From Casuarina equisetifolia (lineage: Eukaryota; Streptophyta; Magnoliopsida; Fagales; Casuarinaceae), in NCBI GenBank assembly GCA_028551475.1, contig CM052354.1, forward strand, positions 28,419,258 through 28,483,257: a stretch of DNA of 64,000 nt, written 5' to 3'. The notes under the pieces were generated by a model, which was not told where the DNA came from, did no database searches, and saw only the letters and a program-made list of their open reading frames with translations. The position numbers were made by a program, and so were the translations under genes. This document shows, piece by piece, positions 1-12,680 of the stretch; the first letter of the stretch is position 1, and every line of letters starts with the position of its first letter.

Positions 1-159
1 TGAATGCTAAATACAACTCCAAATAAATGAACAATGTAAAACTAAATTATTTAATAATTTTTTGACTTATTTCAATAAAAAATATAAAAAATAAAACTCT
101 AAATTTCTAAATTTAAAAGAAGAAACTCAATGCACTAAATCCCGTTATCATTATCACCA

Positions 160-650
160 TCAATAAGTATGAGGCTACCTTACAAATGCCTCACCCAATA
201 AAATTTGGGAATGTTCAAAATTTTTGTAGTTCTATGAATCTTTTTTTTCTTTACTATACCAAAAGTATTCCAAAATCATTAAAAGCTTGTGCATGGAGAA
301 ATCTTCAAACAATGTGTAAAGTAGTAACCAACTACTCACCGCCCTGTATTCCTCCATCATCCAAAGACTATGAGTTATATAAGCATAAAGCTTTCCTCCC
401 AAGGCATTCAAATAGCGCATTAATAGAAACTCCACGGGGAATGGATGAACTTGGAATTTCTCGCATGTGAGATTAAGTGTGAGAAGGATAATTTGATTGT
501 TTGATATATCTTTAGTCTGAATCTCAACTAACCAATGTATATTGCTATTTAAGTAAGTCCTAGAATAAAAAAATAAACAAATCCTCAAAAGGCAATTAAT
601 CTTTAACCTTTCTCCGTGATTAGCTTTTCTAGGAATTTTGACATCTTTGT
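160..650 (-). pseudogene. F-box/FBA gene relic with internal deletion
   Basis: On the minus strand the translation (best open part 232-588) aligns with the C-terminal half of the intact F-box protein at 34743-35846. Shared segments include NWLVE-like, EKFQVHP, GGKL and WMMEEY. At about 620-650 the homology jumps to the start-codon region of that gene, so the F-box and the first half of the FBA domain are missing. The deletion corresponds to about 550 bp of the intact gene. Upstream, 655-725 still matches the promoter of the intact copy, including a TATTTATA stretch at 715-722 (a TATAAATA box on the minus strand). The stop seen in the intact copy is altered. This is a dead copy about 34 kb from its relatives. 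Confidence 0.75.
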
Positions 651-1210
651 ATGGTGGTTGGGCATGGCAAAATCTAAAGAAGTAATTTGTATGTGCTTGT
701 GAACTGAATTTATGTATTTATAGGCAAAGTTTTCCTAGCAGTAGTCAATGGTCTAGTAAATCAAATGATAGTAATTTGGTTAGGATTTTGATTCTAATTC
801 TATTAGGATTTCAGTTCTAATTTGGTTAGGATTTTGATCATGATTATATTAGAATTTCATTTATGATTATATTAGAATTTTAATTTAGAATAAATTAGAT
901 TTTATGTAAATTATATATACTTTGGCTCATGCCTTTTCACTATACTACTTCTCCTAAATGCTTCAAACCACTTAAAGTTCTTATAACTTTTGAATTAAAT
1001 AACTAAAATATATTATTGCAAAATATTTGAAGGACCTTATCATTTTTTATGTTTTAATGTCTCCCATTGTTTGCACTTAAGCCCTAAATTATGATAGCAA
1101 CGAATCCAAAGAATTAAGTTAAGCTTAGAAAATTTTATTCTTTTTACTTAAATTTTTTCTAAGGAAACTTTTTCTTGAGGTTCAACATAAATCTTGAAAA
1201 ATATTTTTTC
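651..1210. other. AT-rich gap with short degenerate repeats
   Basis: The first 80 bases are the old F-box promoter. Between about 770 and 890 a short motif like GGATTTTGATTCTAAT is repeated several times with changes. No coding signal was seen. Confidence 0.4.
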
Positions 1211-4200
1211 TTCTTTGTGTGTCAAAGTACCATCATATTCTTTGTTGCATGACCTTCATTCTTGAATTAGAGTTTAAAGTTAGAGATGGAGGCTAACATC
1301 CCAATTGTCTTATTTAAACAATGAAAGGGATGACACATTAGAAATTGTAAAGCACTGTATAGAGGAGACTTTTGGACTTCATAATGATCACAAAGCATTG
1401 ACTGGCAAGGGTTACATGTTGTCCATTCTTACAACTTTTTTTGACAAGAAGGAAGTAGATGGCACCCAACTTGGACTTCCTATTCTAATGGGTGAAGTCA
1501 TCCATGTCTTGTTTCTACAAAGAACTTCCCTTAATTCTTTCTTTTTCTTTTTAATTCTTTTTCAACATTACAACATGTATATGTTTACAAGATGTTGAAC
1601 CCTAGACATTATAGTTGAAATCCCTACTAGTTCACTATTGAACTAAATGGCTAAGTGACAAACATCAATTCTTATAGAATGTAAAATTTTTAACTTTAGC
1701 TATGTGTTTGCTTATGAAACCTTAATAGTTGGATATGCAACCCAACAAAGTCATTCAAAAATCATTAAAGCATATGTAAGAAGAGGTAGAGGCAAAGGTA
1801 AAGGCTAATAAATTGATCCCTATGAGCAAAAAAGCAAAAAAAAGGGTTTTTAGCATGGAAACACATGTTTTAAGAGTGTAATAAATTTTTTTTTTAGTAG
1901 TTTCTAACCTCATTACTACCCATTCACCTAAGCTATTGACTAACTCATGATATGGTTCAATTGATTTGACATTGATAGACCCTTATCATGTATTGAAGTT
2001 ATGAACCAGAATGAGAGCTACAGTCCTTCTTAATTACTTAATTGTTCTACAAAATGTATATAACAAAATTAGCCAAGGAAAAGATTTAGAACCATATCCT
2101 TACAAACTTTAATGAAAAACTGGTTGAAGTCATCCAAGTCTCTTTTCTACAAAAAAACATTGCTTGCACTTTAAATTGTCCGCTTTGTAATCCTATTATC
2201 TACACATTCCTAGTCATTTTTGTGACTAGTGTTCTAGTTCTAAGGTAAAGAATGAATAAAATTTCAACTTTGCATTACATTGTATGACTTATTGCTAAAC
2301 TTTTTCATAAAGACATTCTTCATTAGTCATGTTCAAGAGTTTTTTTTTTAATTTTTTTTTTAGTTTAAAAGGTTTTTTTTTTCCAAGTGCTAAAGTCTTC
2401 AACAAAAGTACCATAAGCTAGTTTTTGCCTTTCATGGATGTTATTAAGAAAGAGATTCTATTAATTCTTATGGAATGTAAGTGTTTTGACTCTTGCTTAC
2501 ATAGCCTTAATGGCCGAGTATGCAATCTAGTAGAGCTAAACAAAAGTCATCAAAGAATACCCAAAAAAAGATAGAGACAAAGGTAGAGGCAAAGACTAAC
2601 AAATTAATCCATTTGTGGGTGAAAAAGCAAAGAGCCAATATCATTCTCTTTATTTGTCTCTTTGAAATAAAGAAAGAAAGAGATGGAGAGTTTATAGCAT
2701 GGCAACACATGTTTCGAGGGTATAATAAAATTTTTTTTAGTGGTTTCTAGCCTCATTACTACCTACTCACCTAAGCTCCTAACCAACTTATGATAGGGTT
2801 TAGCTAATTTGACACTAGTATACCCTTATCATGTTCTAAAGCTATGACCCAAAGTGAAAGCTATGGTCCTTCCCAATCATTTAACTATTCTATAAAACAC
2901 ATCTAACAAAGTTAACCAAGGAAAAGATTTAGAATTGAATCCTTACAAGCTTTAAAGAAGGATCGATTGAAGTCATCTAATTCTCATTTCTTCAAAAAAA
3001 AGCATTGGTTACACTATATATTACCCACTTAGTGATCCTATTATTTACACATTCTTAGCCATTTTTGTGGCCAATGTTCCAACTTTGAGGAAGGCAAAGA
3101 ATGAACAAAAGTTTCAACTTTATATTACATAGTGTGATTTATTGCTTAGCTTTTTTACAAATACATTCTTCATTAGTCATATTCAAGAGGTTTATCCCAA
3201 GAGCTAATTTTGTCTCTTATGGATGCTATTATGAAAGTGCATTTATTAATTCTTATGGAATGTAAGAATTCTAAGTTCAATTAAGTACTTGCCTCCATAG
3301 TCTGAATGACTAAGTATGTGATTTAATTAAGTCAAACAAAAATCATCAAAGAATATGCAAGAAAAGATAGAGACAGAGGCAGAGGCAAATGCTAATAGAT
3401 TGATCCATTATGGGTAAGCCAATATCATGCTCCATGTTTGTCACTCTAAAGCAAAGCAAGAAAAAGATGGAGAGTTTGTAATGTGGTGATGCATGTTTGG
3501 AGGATATAATAAACTTTTTTTTACTAGTTTCTAGCCTTATTACTACCCACTCACCTAAGCCATTGACCAACTTATGATAGGATTCAATTGATTTGATACT
3601 AATAAACTTATATCATGTTCTAAAGCTATGTCCTAAAATAAAAGCTACAATCCCTCTTAATAATTTAGCTATTCTACAAAACATATATGACAAAGTTAGT
3701 TAAGGAAAAGATTTAGAGTTGAATTCTTACAAGCTTCAAAGAAGGACTGGTTAAAGTCATCTAAATCTCTCTTTTTTTTTAAAAAAAAAAAAGCATTGGT
3801 TACACTCTAGATTACCCTTCATTTTTTTTAAAAAATTCAACGAACTTTTTCATGCAAAGAATCATTTTCTTTCCCTTCATTTTTGAATTATAATTTAAAG
3901 TTGAAGATGGAAGCTAACATTCCAATCATCTTCTTTGAAGTTGTTAGTAAAAAGGGATGGTACATTTAAAATTGTAAAGCAATGTGTGGAGGTAGCTTTA
4001 AGAGTTCACAATGATTATTTGTTGTTCATTCTTGCAAATTCTTTTAACGAGAAGGCAATATATGGTTTTTAGCTTGATTCCACTAAGAAAGTTATTAAAA
4101 TAATCATATTGACAACAATGCATACTTCTAGTCTGGAGTTCCTTATAAAGCACCATATTCTTCATCTTCTAGTGAGCATCATATGTAAGTGTGGAGTTTT

Positions 4201-4870
4201 TGAACTAGAAGAGTTCATTGAACACATGATAAAGAAGTTCTCAAAAACCATTTCAAGAAAAAAAAGTCCTCTGTGGAGTTCTTAACTCACAATTCCAAGT
4301 ACACCCTTAAAGAGTTTCTTCTTGATGACAGTAAGCGACTCAACGTAGGTGAAGCACTCTATCTGAGGGCCATGGTGAAAAAATTCTTGCTTATACTTTG
4401 GATTGTCCAGTCAATAATCCTATTATCTACATAATCTTAGCCATTTTTGTAGCTAGTGGTCCAATTCTGAGAAAGGCAAAGTGAACAAAAATTTAAACTT
4501 TGCATTGCGTTGTGTAACCTATTGCACAACCTTTTCATAGACATATCCTTCATTGATTATTTTCAAAAGGTTTCTTTTGAGTGCAAAACTCGTCAAGAGA
4601 AGTGCTGTGAATTTGTTTTGCCTCTCAAAAATTTCATGAAAGAGCTTCCAGCAATTCTTGCAAAATGTGAGAATTTTGACTCTAGCCATGTGTTTGCCGC
4701 TAGAGCATTGACATCAACCATGTGATCTAGAATTGTTTTGAAAAAGCCATCAAAATCACCATCATGCGTAAGATAGGGCCAAGCGCACATGACTAGAACC
4801 ACATTTGAAAAGGAAAGAATTCCAAACACCATATTCTTCATGCAAAGACACAAGCTTGAAGATGCCATGA
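1210..4870 (+). repeat. Nested tandem repeat carrying broken pieces of an unrecognised gene
   Basis: A block of about 0.8 kb recurs. The anchor that reads roughly ATCAAAGAATA..AAGATAGAGACAAAGG lies near 1752, 2546 and 3342. A second anchor (GCTTGCACTTT/GGTTACACT followed by CCTATTATCTACAC) lies near 2158, 3002 and 4385, with a cut-off copy near 3794. A larger step of about 2.6 kb repeats the segment at 1285-1470 at 3893-4075. The plus-strand reading frames are peptide-like between stops. The clearest are 1305-1500 (TLEIVKHCIEETFGLHNDH) and 4510-4725. They look like a helical, leucine-rich eukaryotic protein, but every copy has stops and frameshifts. I do not recognise the parent gene. Confidence 0.55.
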
Positions 4871-6500
4871 TATTTACATAGTGGTTTTCTAAGATGAGGA
4901 TGAGCCAAAATGTTTAAATCTCAAATTTTGGTCATTAGAATCCATTATTGCAATCTCAGACAAAAAATGGCCTAAAAACAGTAAATCATAAATGGGTATG
5001 ATGTAGAATACACAAAAAAAAAAACATTTAGTTGTTAGTTAGTGTTTTCCAATAGAATTAAGCTAATTTGATAAAGTTTTAAATTCAATCACAAATGTGG
5101 AAAGGGGTTTACTATCTTATAGCTTATGATTTTGGAAAAGCAAACCAAAAGTGAATTAAAACAAGAAATATTGTTCTCAGTGTTAGAAGTAGGCTTAAAG
5201 TCTAATATAAAAGTTAGTTAATAAGTTTAAAAAATATTTTTTAATATTTAAACATTATTCAATAATTATATTTTTTTAATGTGAAATTTTACATCTTTAA
5301 TTCTTTATATATATATATATATATATATACCAAATATGTTTTGAGTTCAAAGTTAATATGAACTTAACACTTTTCATATCCCTTATAAATTAAGCATACT
5401 TAAAAGAAATCAATCTAAGGGATGGTTGAAGTGGGTGAGTATCCCAAATAGAAACCTAAGCTTGGGTGTCTCAAATTGGATCCACCCAACTTTTCAAATA
5501 AATTGGGTGGGGCAACCTTTTTCCGAGTTTCTATCTGTTAGTTGGGAGTTGGGTTTAAGCACAATCCTTATATACTAAGTTCTTTTTGCATTTTATGATT
5601 AGTTTTCCGTTGCTTGATTCTTACTTTGTTGAAAATTACAAAAAATTTGTGTGATTGACATAAATGTTAACAAAAATGCATTGACAATTTGAATAATCTT
5701 TATATGAATTTGATATATTTGATTGAGAAACAAACAGAAATCGATCTAGTTATTAGCTTTTTCCCATCTTTCTTAATAAAACATGACTTATTAGTTTTCT
5801 TCTTTCATTTTTCTTCAAATTCTACCCATTGCTTACTCTTTCTATTCCTCATGCTTAGTTTTAAAAATCACTTACATGGACAAAAGCATGCCTTTTGTTT
5901 AAAAAAATTTATTTCATACTATTTAGATAATGTAATCACTTATTAGTAATATATTTTCTAATATTGCTATGTCCTAAAATATGAGTTTTATTTTTCTTTG
6001 AATTATTTTTAAATTCATCTTTGCAACCTATTACAAGTAAGCCCATGTTCGGCCGGCGACTCTTATCCGGTGACTACAAATAGCACTTTTACAGTTGTTG
6101 ACCAACCCCCCCTGATTGGTCATCCGACAGACCAAAGTCTTAACAGCAAAACCTAACTTCATTGACTGATATACCCATCACGGCACTCCAAATCCCTACA
6201 TCTTCGCCATGAAAGTGCCGCTTCCCTCTTTAGGCATTCTGGTAAACTCAACCACCCACTGCCGACCTCACTGCCGCTTCCCTCTTTATCTTTATCTTTA
6301 ACTCTTTAGTTTAAAAGAGATCCTCCCTGCAACTTTTACCAATTTACCTCTGTACCCTCATCCTTTAGGATTCTAGTTTCCAATATTTATTAGTTCTAAC
6401 TAGGAAATTTTACAAATATACAATGTTTTGCAGTTTAAAAAGGTTTGTGTGGAAACTTTAGCGATTTATGGAAAGAGGGTTTTTTCCCGGACTGCATTTA
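4871..6500. other. Intergenic; TA microsatellite, then upstream region of the SWIB gene
   Basis: It contains a (TA)n run at 5306-5329. From about 6040 the base composition becomes clearly more GC-rich, and GCCGCTTCCCTCTTTA occurs twice near 6219 and 6272. This marks the switch from decayed DNA to the upstream region of the gene starting at 6711. No gene was seen. Confidence 0.45.
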
Positions 6501-6564
6501 AATCCTGAGATTAAAGAAGGGTGTTATCGTCCCGCGCTGAAGGGCCTTATGGTCATTTCGAGAT

Positions 6565-6672
6565 TATAAAGAGAGAGAGACGTAGAGAGCGACGTAGAGA
6601 GAAGAAGAGAGAGAAAGGAAGAAAGAAGTGAGAGCAGGGTGAGGGATAGAGAGAGAGAAGAGAGAGAGCCGT
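6565..6672 (+). promoter_or_regulatory. GAGA-rich 5' leader of the SWIB gene
   Basis: Long runs of GAGAGA occur between about 6567 and 6670, ending about 40 bp before the start codon at 6711. Such (GA)n leaders are typical of plant promoters and 5' UTRs and can bind BBR/BPC GAGA factors. Binding here is inferred, not shown. Confidence 0.5.
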
Positions 6673-6710
6673 TTGAGTCCGTTTTTTCAGTTAATATATG
6701 AAGTGAAACC

Positions 6711-9029
6711 ATGGCGTCCGACCAAGAGATAGCAAAAGGTGTGGAGTCGGTGCTCCGCCAGTCCGACCCTAACGCCGTTACGACGTTCAACGGCGTCGTT
6801 CAGCAGGTGGAGGCCAAGCTAGGGCTGGACCTCTCGCACAAGGCCGGCTTCATTCGCGACCAGATCAACCTCCTCCTCCGCGCACACCCATCGCAACCGC
6901 AACCGCAACTGCAACCACCACCGCAGCAGCACGCGAAAGACCATTTTGCCCTCCGAAACCACCCCCAATTCCCATCCGGCCCCGTCTCACACCCCCAACA
7001 ATTCCCTCCCCATTTTGCCCTCCAGCCCCACCCTCCTCACCGCCCTGAAGACCTCGCCTTCCGGCAGTCTCAGCCGTTGCCGGCACCGGTCCAGCCACCA
7101 CCTCCTCTGGCCCTGACGGCCAGGACCGAGACTTTGGCTCCAACTCGACCCCCCGAAGCTCCGAAACAAAGGTCAGGGGTTTAGGGTTTTGTTTGTTTCA
7201 TTTCAGTGTTCCGAGATTAACTTACATGCATAACGTATATTTTATCTGTCGTCTAAAACCTCTGAGTTGAAACACTTCGCATTTCTTATTTTTGGCCTTT
7301 TCTTTCTCGATGTTTTTACGTATGCATATATATTCTCGTATTATGTGTTAACGAATAGGGTTGTAGATGTCCTTGTTGGAGTTGTTTGGGTCCATAATGG
7401 ATTTTGATTGCCATTGGTAGACTAGTTGGTGTCAAAGCTTTTGGTTTTGGAAGGATTAGGTGTCGCTGACTGACATATATATTTTAAGATTATGTTCAAG
7501 TGGTCTGTGTAAAGTTTATGATTGGTTGGTTGAGCACTATGGAAGAGAAATTGGAAGCTAATGAAACGTGATTTGTATTGGAGCTCTCCGACGCATGTGG
7601 GGACATTTTGATTTCTTTCTCTGATGCCAAAATTCCAGTCAAACTCTCTACCTTTTGTTCTTATGCGTAGATATAACAGTTCAAGTCAATTTGCGGTCCT
7701 ATCAAAGTAAAGGCTTTATAATCTGTTTATAACTATCACATCTTGCTCTTCCCCTAATGTCGTGTGCATTTTCTAGTTTTGATCCTAATGTTGTTTTCAT
7801 CATGCATATTGGCATTTATTGATGCATTTTCTTCTCTACTAGCATAATTTTCGTGTGATGCATAACATGAAAGTCTGCTAGCACCGGATGTCACATTCCT
7901 GTTTGGAAGTTTCACCCTGATGGATGATCTGATGTATTTTTGTTTGTTGAACCCTATTTAAGTGCTCTGTTCCTTACAAAATTAATTCATATTGCTTCAG
8001 TACTCCAGTGGGTTCAAAAAGAAGGGGTGGTCCTGGGGGTTTAAACAAAGTTTGTGGTGTCTCACCTGAACTTCAGGCAATAGTTGGAGAGCCAGCATTA
8101 CCAAGGACTGAGGTTGTGATCTCCACTTTTATTTCAATCCTCTTGATGTAGCTCTATTACTACTTGCATTGCTGAAGTGTCAATGTCTATGAAGTAAGCT
8201 TGATGTAAATACTTAAAGAGGCCCTGTTTGCTTGATTCAGATTGTGAAGCAGCTGTGGGCATACATAAGGAAAAACAACCTCCAAGATCCAAGCAACAAG
8301 AGAAAGATTATCTGTGACGATGCCCTGCGTGTGGTCTTTGAGACGGACTGTACGGACATGTTCAAGATGAATAAGCTGCTTGCCAAGCACATTATCCCAC
8401 TTGAACCTTCGAGTATGTAACTGGCAGAAAAACACAAAAATATTTTTGTCCCATCATGGTTTGGATTCAATAATTTTCCTTTATTTGCAAATTTCTGCAG
8501 AGGAGTCTAGTCAAGCTAAACGGTTGAAGGTAGATGTTGAGTCTACAACTGAAACTACTGAACCTGGTTCATCTCCTGTTATCATATCTGAAGCACTTGG
8601 AAACTTTCTGGGCACTGAAGGAAGGGAGATGCTCCAATCTGAGGCATTAAGACATGTCTGGGAGTACATCAAGGTTAACCATTTGGAGGTAGGTAGCATG
8701 GCACACGATTTTACTCCTCTCTCTCTCTTTTTCAAGTTAAATTGGTTTCTTTATCTAGGCTCACCAACCCACCACACAAACGAGAACAGTATCCTGATAG
8801 CTTGGTTTTGTTCCTTGATTTTACATACTCTGTTATCTTGCTTTGTTTTGGAGGTTCTGTCAGGCGACAGTTAATCTTAGTAGCTTTACTTTTATGGATA
8901 TAGGATCCCTTAAATCCAATGGTCATATTGTGCGATGCGAAGCTTCAGGAGCTCCTTGGATGTGAAAGCATTTCTGCGCTGGGCATACCAGAGATGTTAG
9001 CACGCCATCACTTATTCAAACGGTCATGA
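6711..9029 (+). CDS. DEK_C plus double SWIB/MDM2 domain protein (5 exons)
   Basis: Exons 6711-7171, 8001-8112, 8241-8412, 8501-8688 and 8904-9029 join in phase to 352 residues, all with GT-AG introns. Residues 1-56 form a DEK C-terminal-type helical domain (SDQEIAKGVESVLRQ, then HKAGFIRDQINLLL). A Pro/Gln/His-rich low-complexity linker follows to about 150. A first SWIB domain spans about 170-248 (VCGVSPELQAIVG, DPSNKRKIICDDAL, MFKMNKLLAKHI). A short Lys/Arg patch (KRLK) precedes a second SWIB domain at about 274-352, which runs to the C-terminus. SWIB domains occur in SWI/SNF chromatin-remodelling subunits and related plant nuclear proteins, so a chromatin role is likely. The start codon is the first after the GA-rich leader. 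The gene is convergent with the NTF2-like gene at 9806-11279. Confidence 0.9.
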
Positions 9030-9805
9030 TGCATGGTAGTGTGGACTGGTATGAACTCCATCCAATGTTAATATTATCCCTTTTGGCTGTTTTATTTGAT
9101 TAATCCACCTGCGGAATCCTGCAAATATCCTTTCAGCTGCTTTTACACGTCCATGTATTTTATTCAGCATGTCTGACCCAAGTCTCTTGTAGGATTTCCC
9201 CTGTTCAATTATTTTTTGTATTTCCTTCTTGGGCTCCATGTTGCTGTTTGTCCTGTTCCATCAAGCCCTTAAGGGCTTTGTTAGTTTCATATAAAAATAA
9301 GTGAGTCTTAGCTGAACAACTGATAGATTAGTTTTATTTTATCCTCTGCAGGTGCCAGAGACTCTTGGCGTGTAGTCTCTTCTGATGGTAGAACAGATAG
9401 GGAAGACTCTTTTTTCTTTTTTTACCTGCTGCTTTCTTCTTCCACTTTTTTGTTTATTTTTTGGTGCATTGAGATGGTTAGGTGAAATCCTTTATGTTAC
9501 TTTGTTATTTGTGAGAATGAATATGTACCATGGGCCAACGGCAAGGATTATCTTGTACTTATGCCGCTGCCATGGATTTAATTTCTTTCTCACCTTAGTG
9601 CTTTCTTTCCATTCAGTGCTAACCTCTGAACTGACTGAAGGGGATCGGTTAGGATGGTAAATCCTCTGTATATCCTTAGGGATAATCATATGTATTTTGT
9701 TAGATGGCAGAAGTTGTTTCATTTAACCACAAGTTGTATTATCTTGTTAAGACTTTGGTTTGTGGTTCATTAGTTTCTATGTTCTGTTTACATTAAATCC
9801 CAGCC
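9030..9805. other. Convergent 3' regions of the SWIB and NTF2-like genes
   Basis: This 776 bp spacer holds the 3' UTRs of two tail-to-tail genes. A pyrimidine-rich tract ending in TCTGCAG near 9350 could be a 3'-UTR splice acceptor of the plus-strand transcript. The small open frames here (for example 9385-9660) have no protein-like features and I do not call them. Confidence 0.45.
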
Positions 9806-11279
9806 TCATGGCCAATGCAAAGCCGGCTTAAATAAGAACAGAAAGGCACTGAGGAGAAGCAAAGCGAGTAAAATCAATATAATTCTGGTGCTTTTTTCCT
9901 TGGAGCCACTGAGAAAACCCATCTTTTCCAACACTCCCATGACATACGCCATCGATTTCTGCCCAAAAAAAAAAAAAATAATAGTAACATGAATGTCAGA
10001 AATTTTATTTTTAATTAAATCTTAATTGAAGGATTGAAATATTGTCTCTCTCTCTTTTTTTTTTTTTTTAAAGTATGGGGGGTGTTTATTTGAACTTGGA
10101 TTTCAATAAAATATTTTAAAGTTTGTTCTTATGAAGAAAGGTAACTGAAAACAATAGGATCATTATGTAAATGACATTGAAGTGAGATTTGAACAATGAG
10201 ATACATTTGTCACATTGTCTAAACATTAAAAAATTTGAAAGAGAAAAGAAAGGAAAACGGAGGCAAACAATACAGTATGGCACTAGTAATCAAACGTACC
10301 AGTCTTAAAGGTTCAATATGAACAAGTGGTTCCATGAACATCTCTATATCTCTGCACAATTCAAAAGCAGGATTTTCAACAGAAGATATATGCTTTTCCG
10401 AGGACTAAGAACCCATTATGTTCTGGTCTAGTATAGATGGGATGATGCTTCATGGATTGGCCAAAAAACAGACCTTATATAGACCTTCCCCTGGTAAGTT
10501 TGGAGTATATAGAAGCTATAACCTTTCCCCAAAGGCACTTGGATGTCTTTCCATTCTGTAAATAAGTTACATGGGTAAGATATTGAACAGAATCTATTTG
10601 AAAGCTTGTAAGGAAGACGATTTCGATACTTAAAAACTACAAAACGAAAGTTTTACATTGAAAAGATTTGATTTATTTTTTTAAAGTACATACCTAACTT
10701 CCATGAAATACCAACTTTCATCCCATCGAAAAATGTTGGTTTAATTACAAATTCAACATTATCTCCCAAGCTTTTAATCAAAAGAGAGAAAAAATTCAGT
10801 ACTTGCTGCAAGAAAGAAACACCAGATCTTTGTTAATTGATGAATTACATTGTGTAGAATTGGAGCAATAAAAAAGACTGATCTTTCTGTACCATTTTCC
10901 CTTGGAAGGACTGGAAAAATGTGAAGAAATTGCAGATGCAGCGGCATTCATCTTCTATTATCTCTGATAATTCATTAAGGTTTTTGTTCTTCACTGCGGT
11001 GTAAAGTTTCATGACTGTCTCCAGAGCTTGCCGATCTTCCTTTCCTGATTCTGAGTTTTTAGAATCAAATGACACCAGTGCTGAGCCTCTGCGCCTAGAA
11101 GAAAAGCTGCTACGAGTCGAAGATTGGGATGAGATTGGAGAGTTGGAATAAGAAAAACCACAAGCCTTAAAACTTGTTTGGCTGGAGGAAAATTGTGGAC
11201 TGCTTGCGACAGAGATGTATGGAAGGGGAAGTGTGAGTAACCCATTGCATGGGGGGATGGGAAAAGAGAGGAAGGCCAT
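9806..11279 (-). CDS. Plastid-targeted NTF2-like membrane protein (5 exons)
   Basis: Minus-strand exons 11279-10893, 10805-10694, 10555-10474, 10351-10300 and 9958-9806 join in phase to 261 residues with GT-AG introns. Residues 1-65 are rich in Ser, with Arg and few acidic residues, as in a chloroplast transit peptide (SSQSSTRSSFSSRRRGSAL). Residues about 79-205 match the plant NTF2-like/SnoaL-like family: LETVMKLYTAVKNKN, ECRCICNFFTFFQ, VLNFFSLLIKSLGDN, MKVGISWKLE, PLGKGYSFY and EMFMEPLVHIEPLRL. Residues 236-254 form one hydrophobic helix, so the protein is probably anchored in a plastid membrane near its C-terminus. Biochemical function is unknown for this family as far as I know. Reading through the first donor would give a false 144-residue protein. 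Confidence 0.87.
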
Positions 11280-11320
11280 TTCCTAGATTGAGCGATGAAA
11301 ATGGGGTGGGAAGCCATCCC

Positions 11321-11328
11321 TATTTATA
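11321..11328 (-). promoter_or_regulatory. TATA box of the NTF2-like gene
   Basis: TATAAATA on the minus strand lies 42 bases upstream of the ATG at 11279. It supports that start and a very short 5' UTR. It argues against the out-of-frame upstream ATG at 11317, which would sit right beside the box. Confidence 0.6.
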
Positions 11329-12640
11329 GGAAAAGCTGAAAGCATAAGAAACAAGGGAATCAAGCAACTTGACGATGCATCAAAAGCAAGTTAAGCATAC
11401 TTCCTAAAGGATGCAAAATCCAACTGGCTATGGCTGAGAAAGCGAAACGTTTTCAGCATGATGGGCTTTTTCTATTCTTTTTTCAGGCTATAACAGTACC
11501 TTGTCAACAAGTCATCCATGTGAAACGGACACATATTATGTAAGGTCTGCTTTTGAAAGATGTTCTTCAAAAGTATATACTTCCATCATCATCAAAAGTA
11601 GCGAAGTAGAAACTGTAGGAGTTTGTTTATTATAAAGTGAAAATGACTCATCATTCATAAATATAAGTCATAAATATATAAGAGGTACAATATTTAAGAT
11701 AATTTGGACAAACATGTACTACATCCATAGTTACCAACATAGTTTCTAGTTCCTTTTCTTTTTCCTTTAGATTTCTTCCAAAAAAAAAAATTACAAAAGG
11801 ATATTGTTTACAAGACATACACGCAGCTTATACGTAGCTATTTTTAGCATACATAAAAATCCTCTCATTAAGATATTACAAGACCTGCTCAACCCACATT
11901 AATATTTGACTTTTGCAATCTTAAGCAATAGTTTTTTAGCAAATCTTAAAGGGTTAGACTTATGGTTATTATGCCCTTTGTATTTATCCAAGTATAATTA
12001 TTGCATCCAACCTCATTATTGTTAACAAAGCTTACTTGTTTGTTTCAACTAAAAAAAAAAAAATTACATCGCTTATCAAATTGTATTTATTGTACATACA
12101 TACTAGTCTTTCTTTTTTCGTTGGCAGCTACAACATGAAGTAGAGTCCATCGCCACCACTAGCACAATGCGGAGTGCACCTCCTAAGTGTTACATGAAAT
12201 CCTTAAAAACAAACTCAAGGCGATATAACCACAACCATGCCTTCATCACTTATAATAATTTCAAGCATGTACACATTTGTCCACTAATACCATATAACCA
12301 TTCACAAAAAAATTAACACAATTTGAATGTCGGTTATCCAATATAGGTAATATGATCACTCTTATCAGCACCACCATCATCATCATATTTTCATCATTTA
12401 TTATTTTTATCAGTTGATAAAAACTTTAGAGGCTATATAGAGAATTGTTTAAGATCCTAATTTTGAGTCCTTGTTACAGCAACTTTGAAGTTTGAAAATG
12501 AGTTGGAAACTATTAACGCGAAACCCGTCGCAATTAACCTCCGCGGGCTGAGCGTTCTGCAGACCCAATAAGACATCCCACTCACTTAGACGACCACATA
12601 AGAAGCGCCGAGAAAGGGAGATCGGAATCGGAAGCACAAG
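11329..12640. other. Divergent intergenic region between NTF2-like gene and EMC3
   Basis: The region is AT-rich in the middle. A more GC-rich stretch begins at about 12510 and leads into the EMC3 leader. No gene was recognised. The open frames near 12449-12875 on the minus strand are shadows of the EMC3 first exon and leader. Confidence 0.4.
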
Positions 12641-12668
12641 CCTCTCTCTCTCTCTCTCTCTCTCTATC
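12641..12668 (+). promoter_or_regulatory. (CT)n microsatellite in the EMC3 5' leader
   Basis: An uninterrupted CTCTCT run ends about 15 bases before the EMC3 start codon at 12681. Pyrimidine runs just upstream of the ATG are common in plant housekeeping genes. Any effect on expression is inferred. Confidence 0.5.
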
Positions 12669-12680
12669 TAGAGATTTATA

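Noticed and set aside
1305..4725. Assignment of the repeat relics to a named large helical-repeat protein (a Fanconi anaemia-type protein was considered)
   Set aside because: No diagnostic motif could be matched with confidence, so it is left unassigned.
6865..7169. Gly-rich minus-strand frames
   Set aside because: These are antisense shadows of exon 1 of the SWIB gene.
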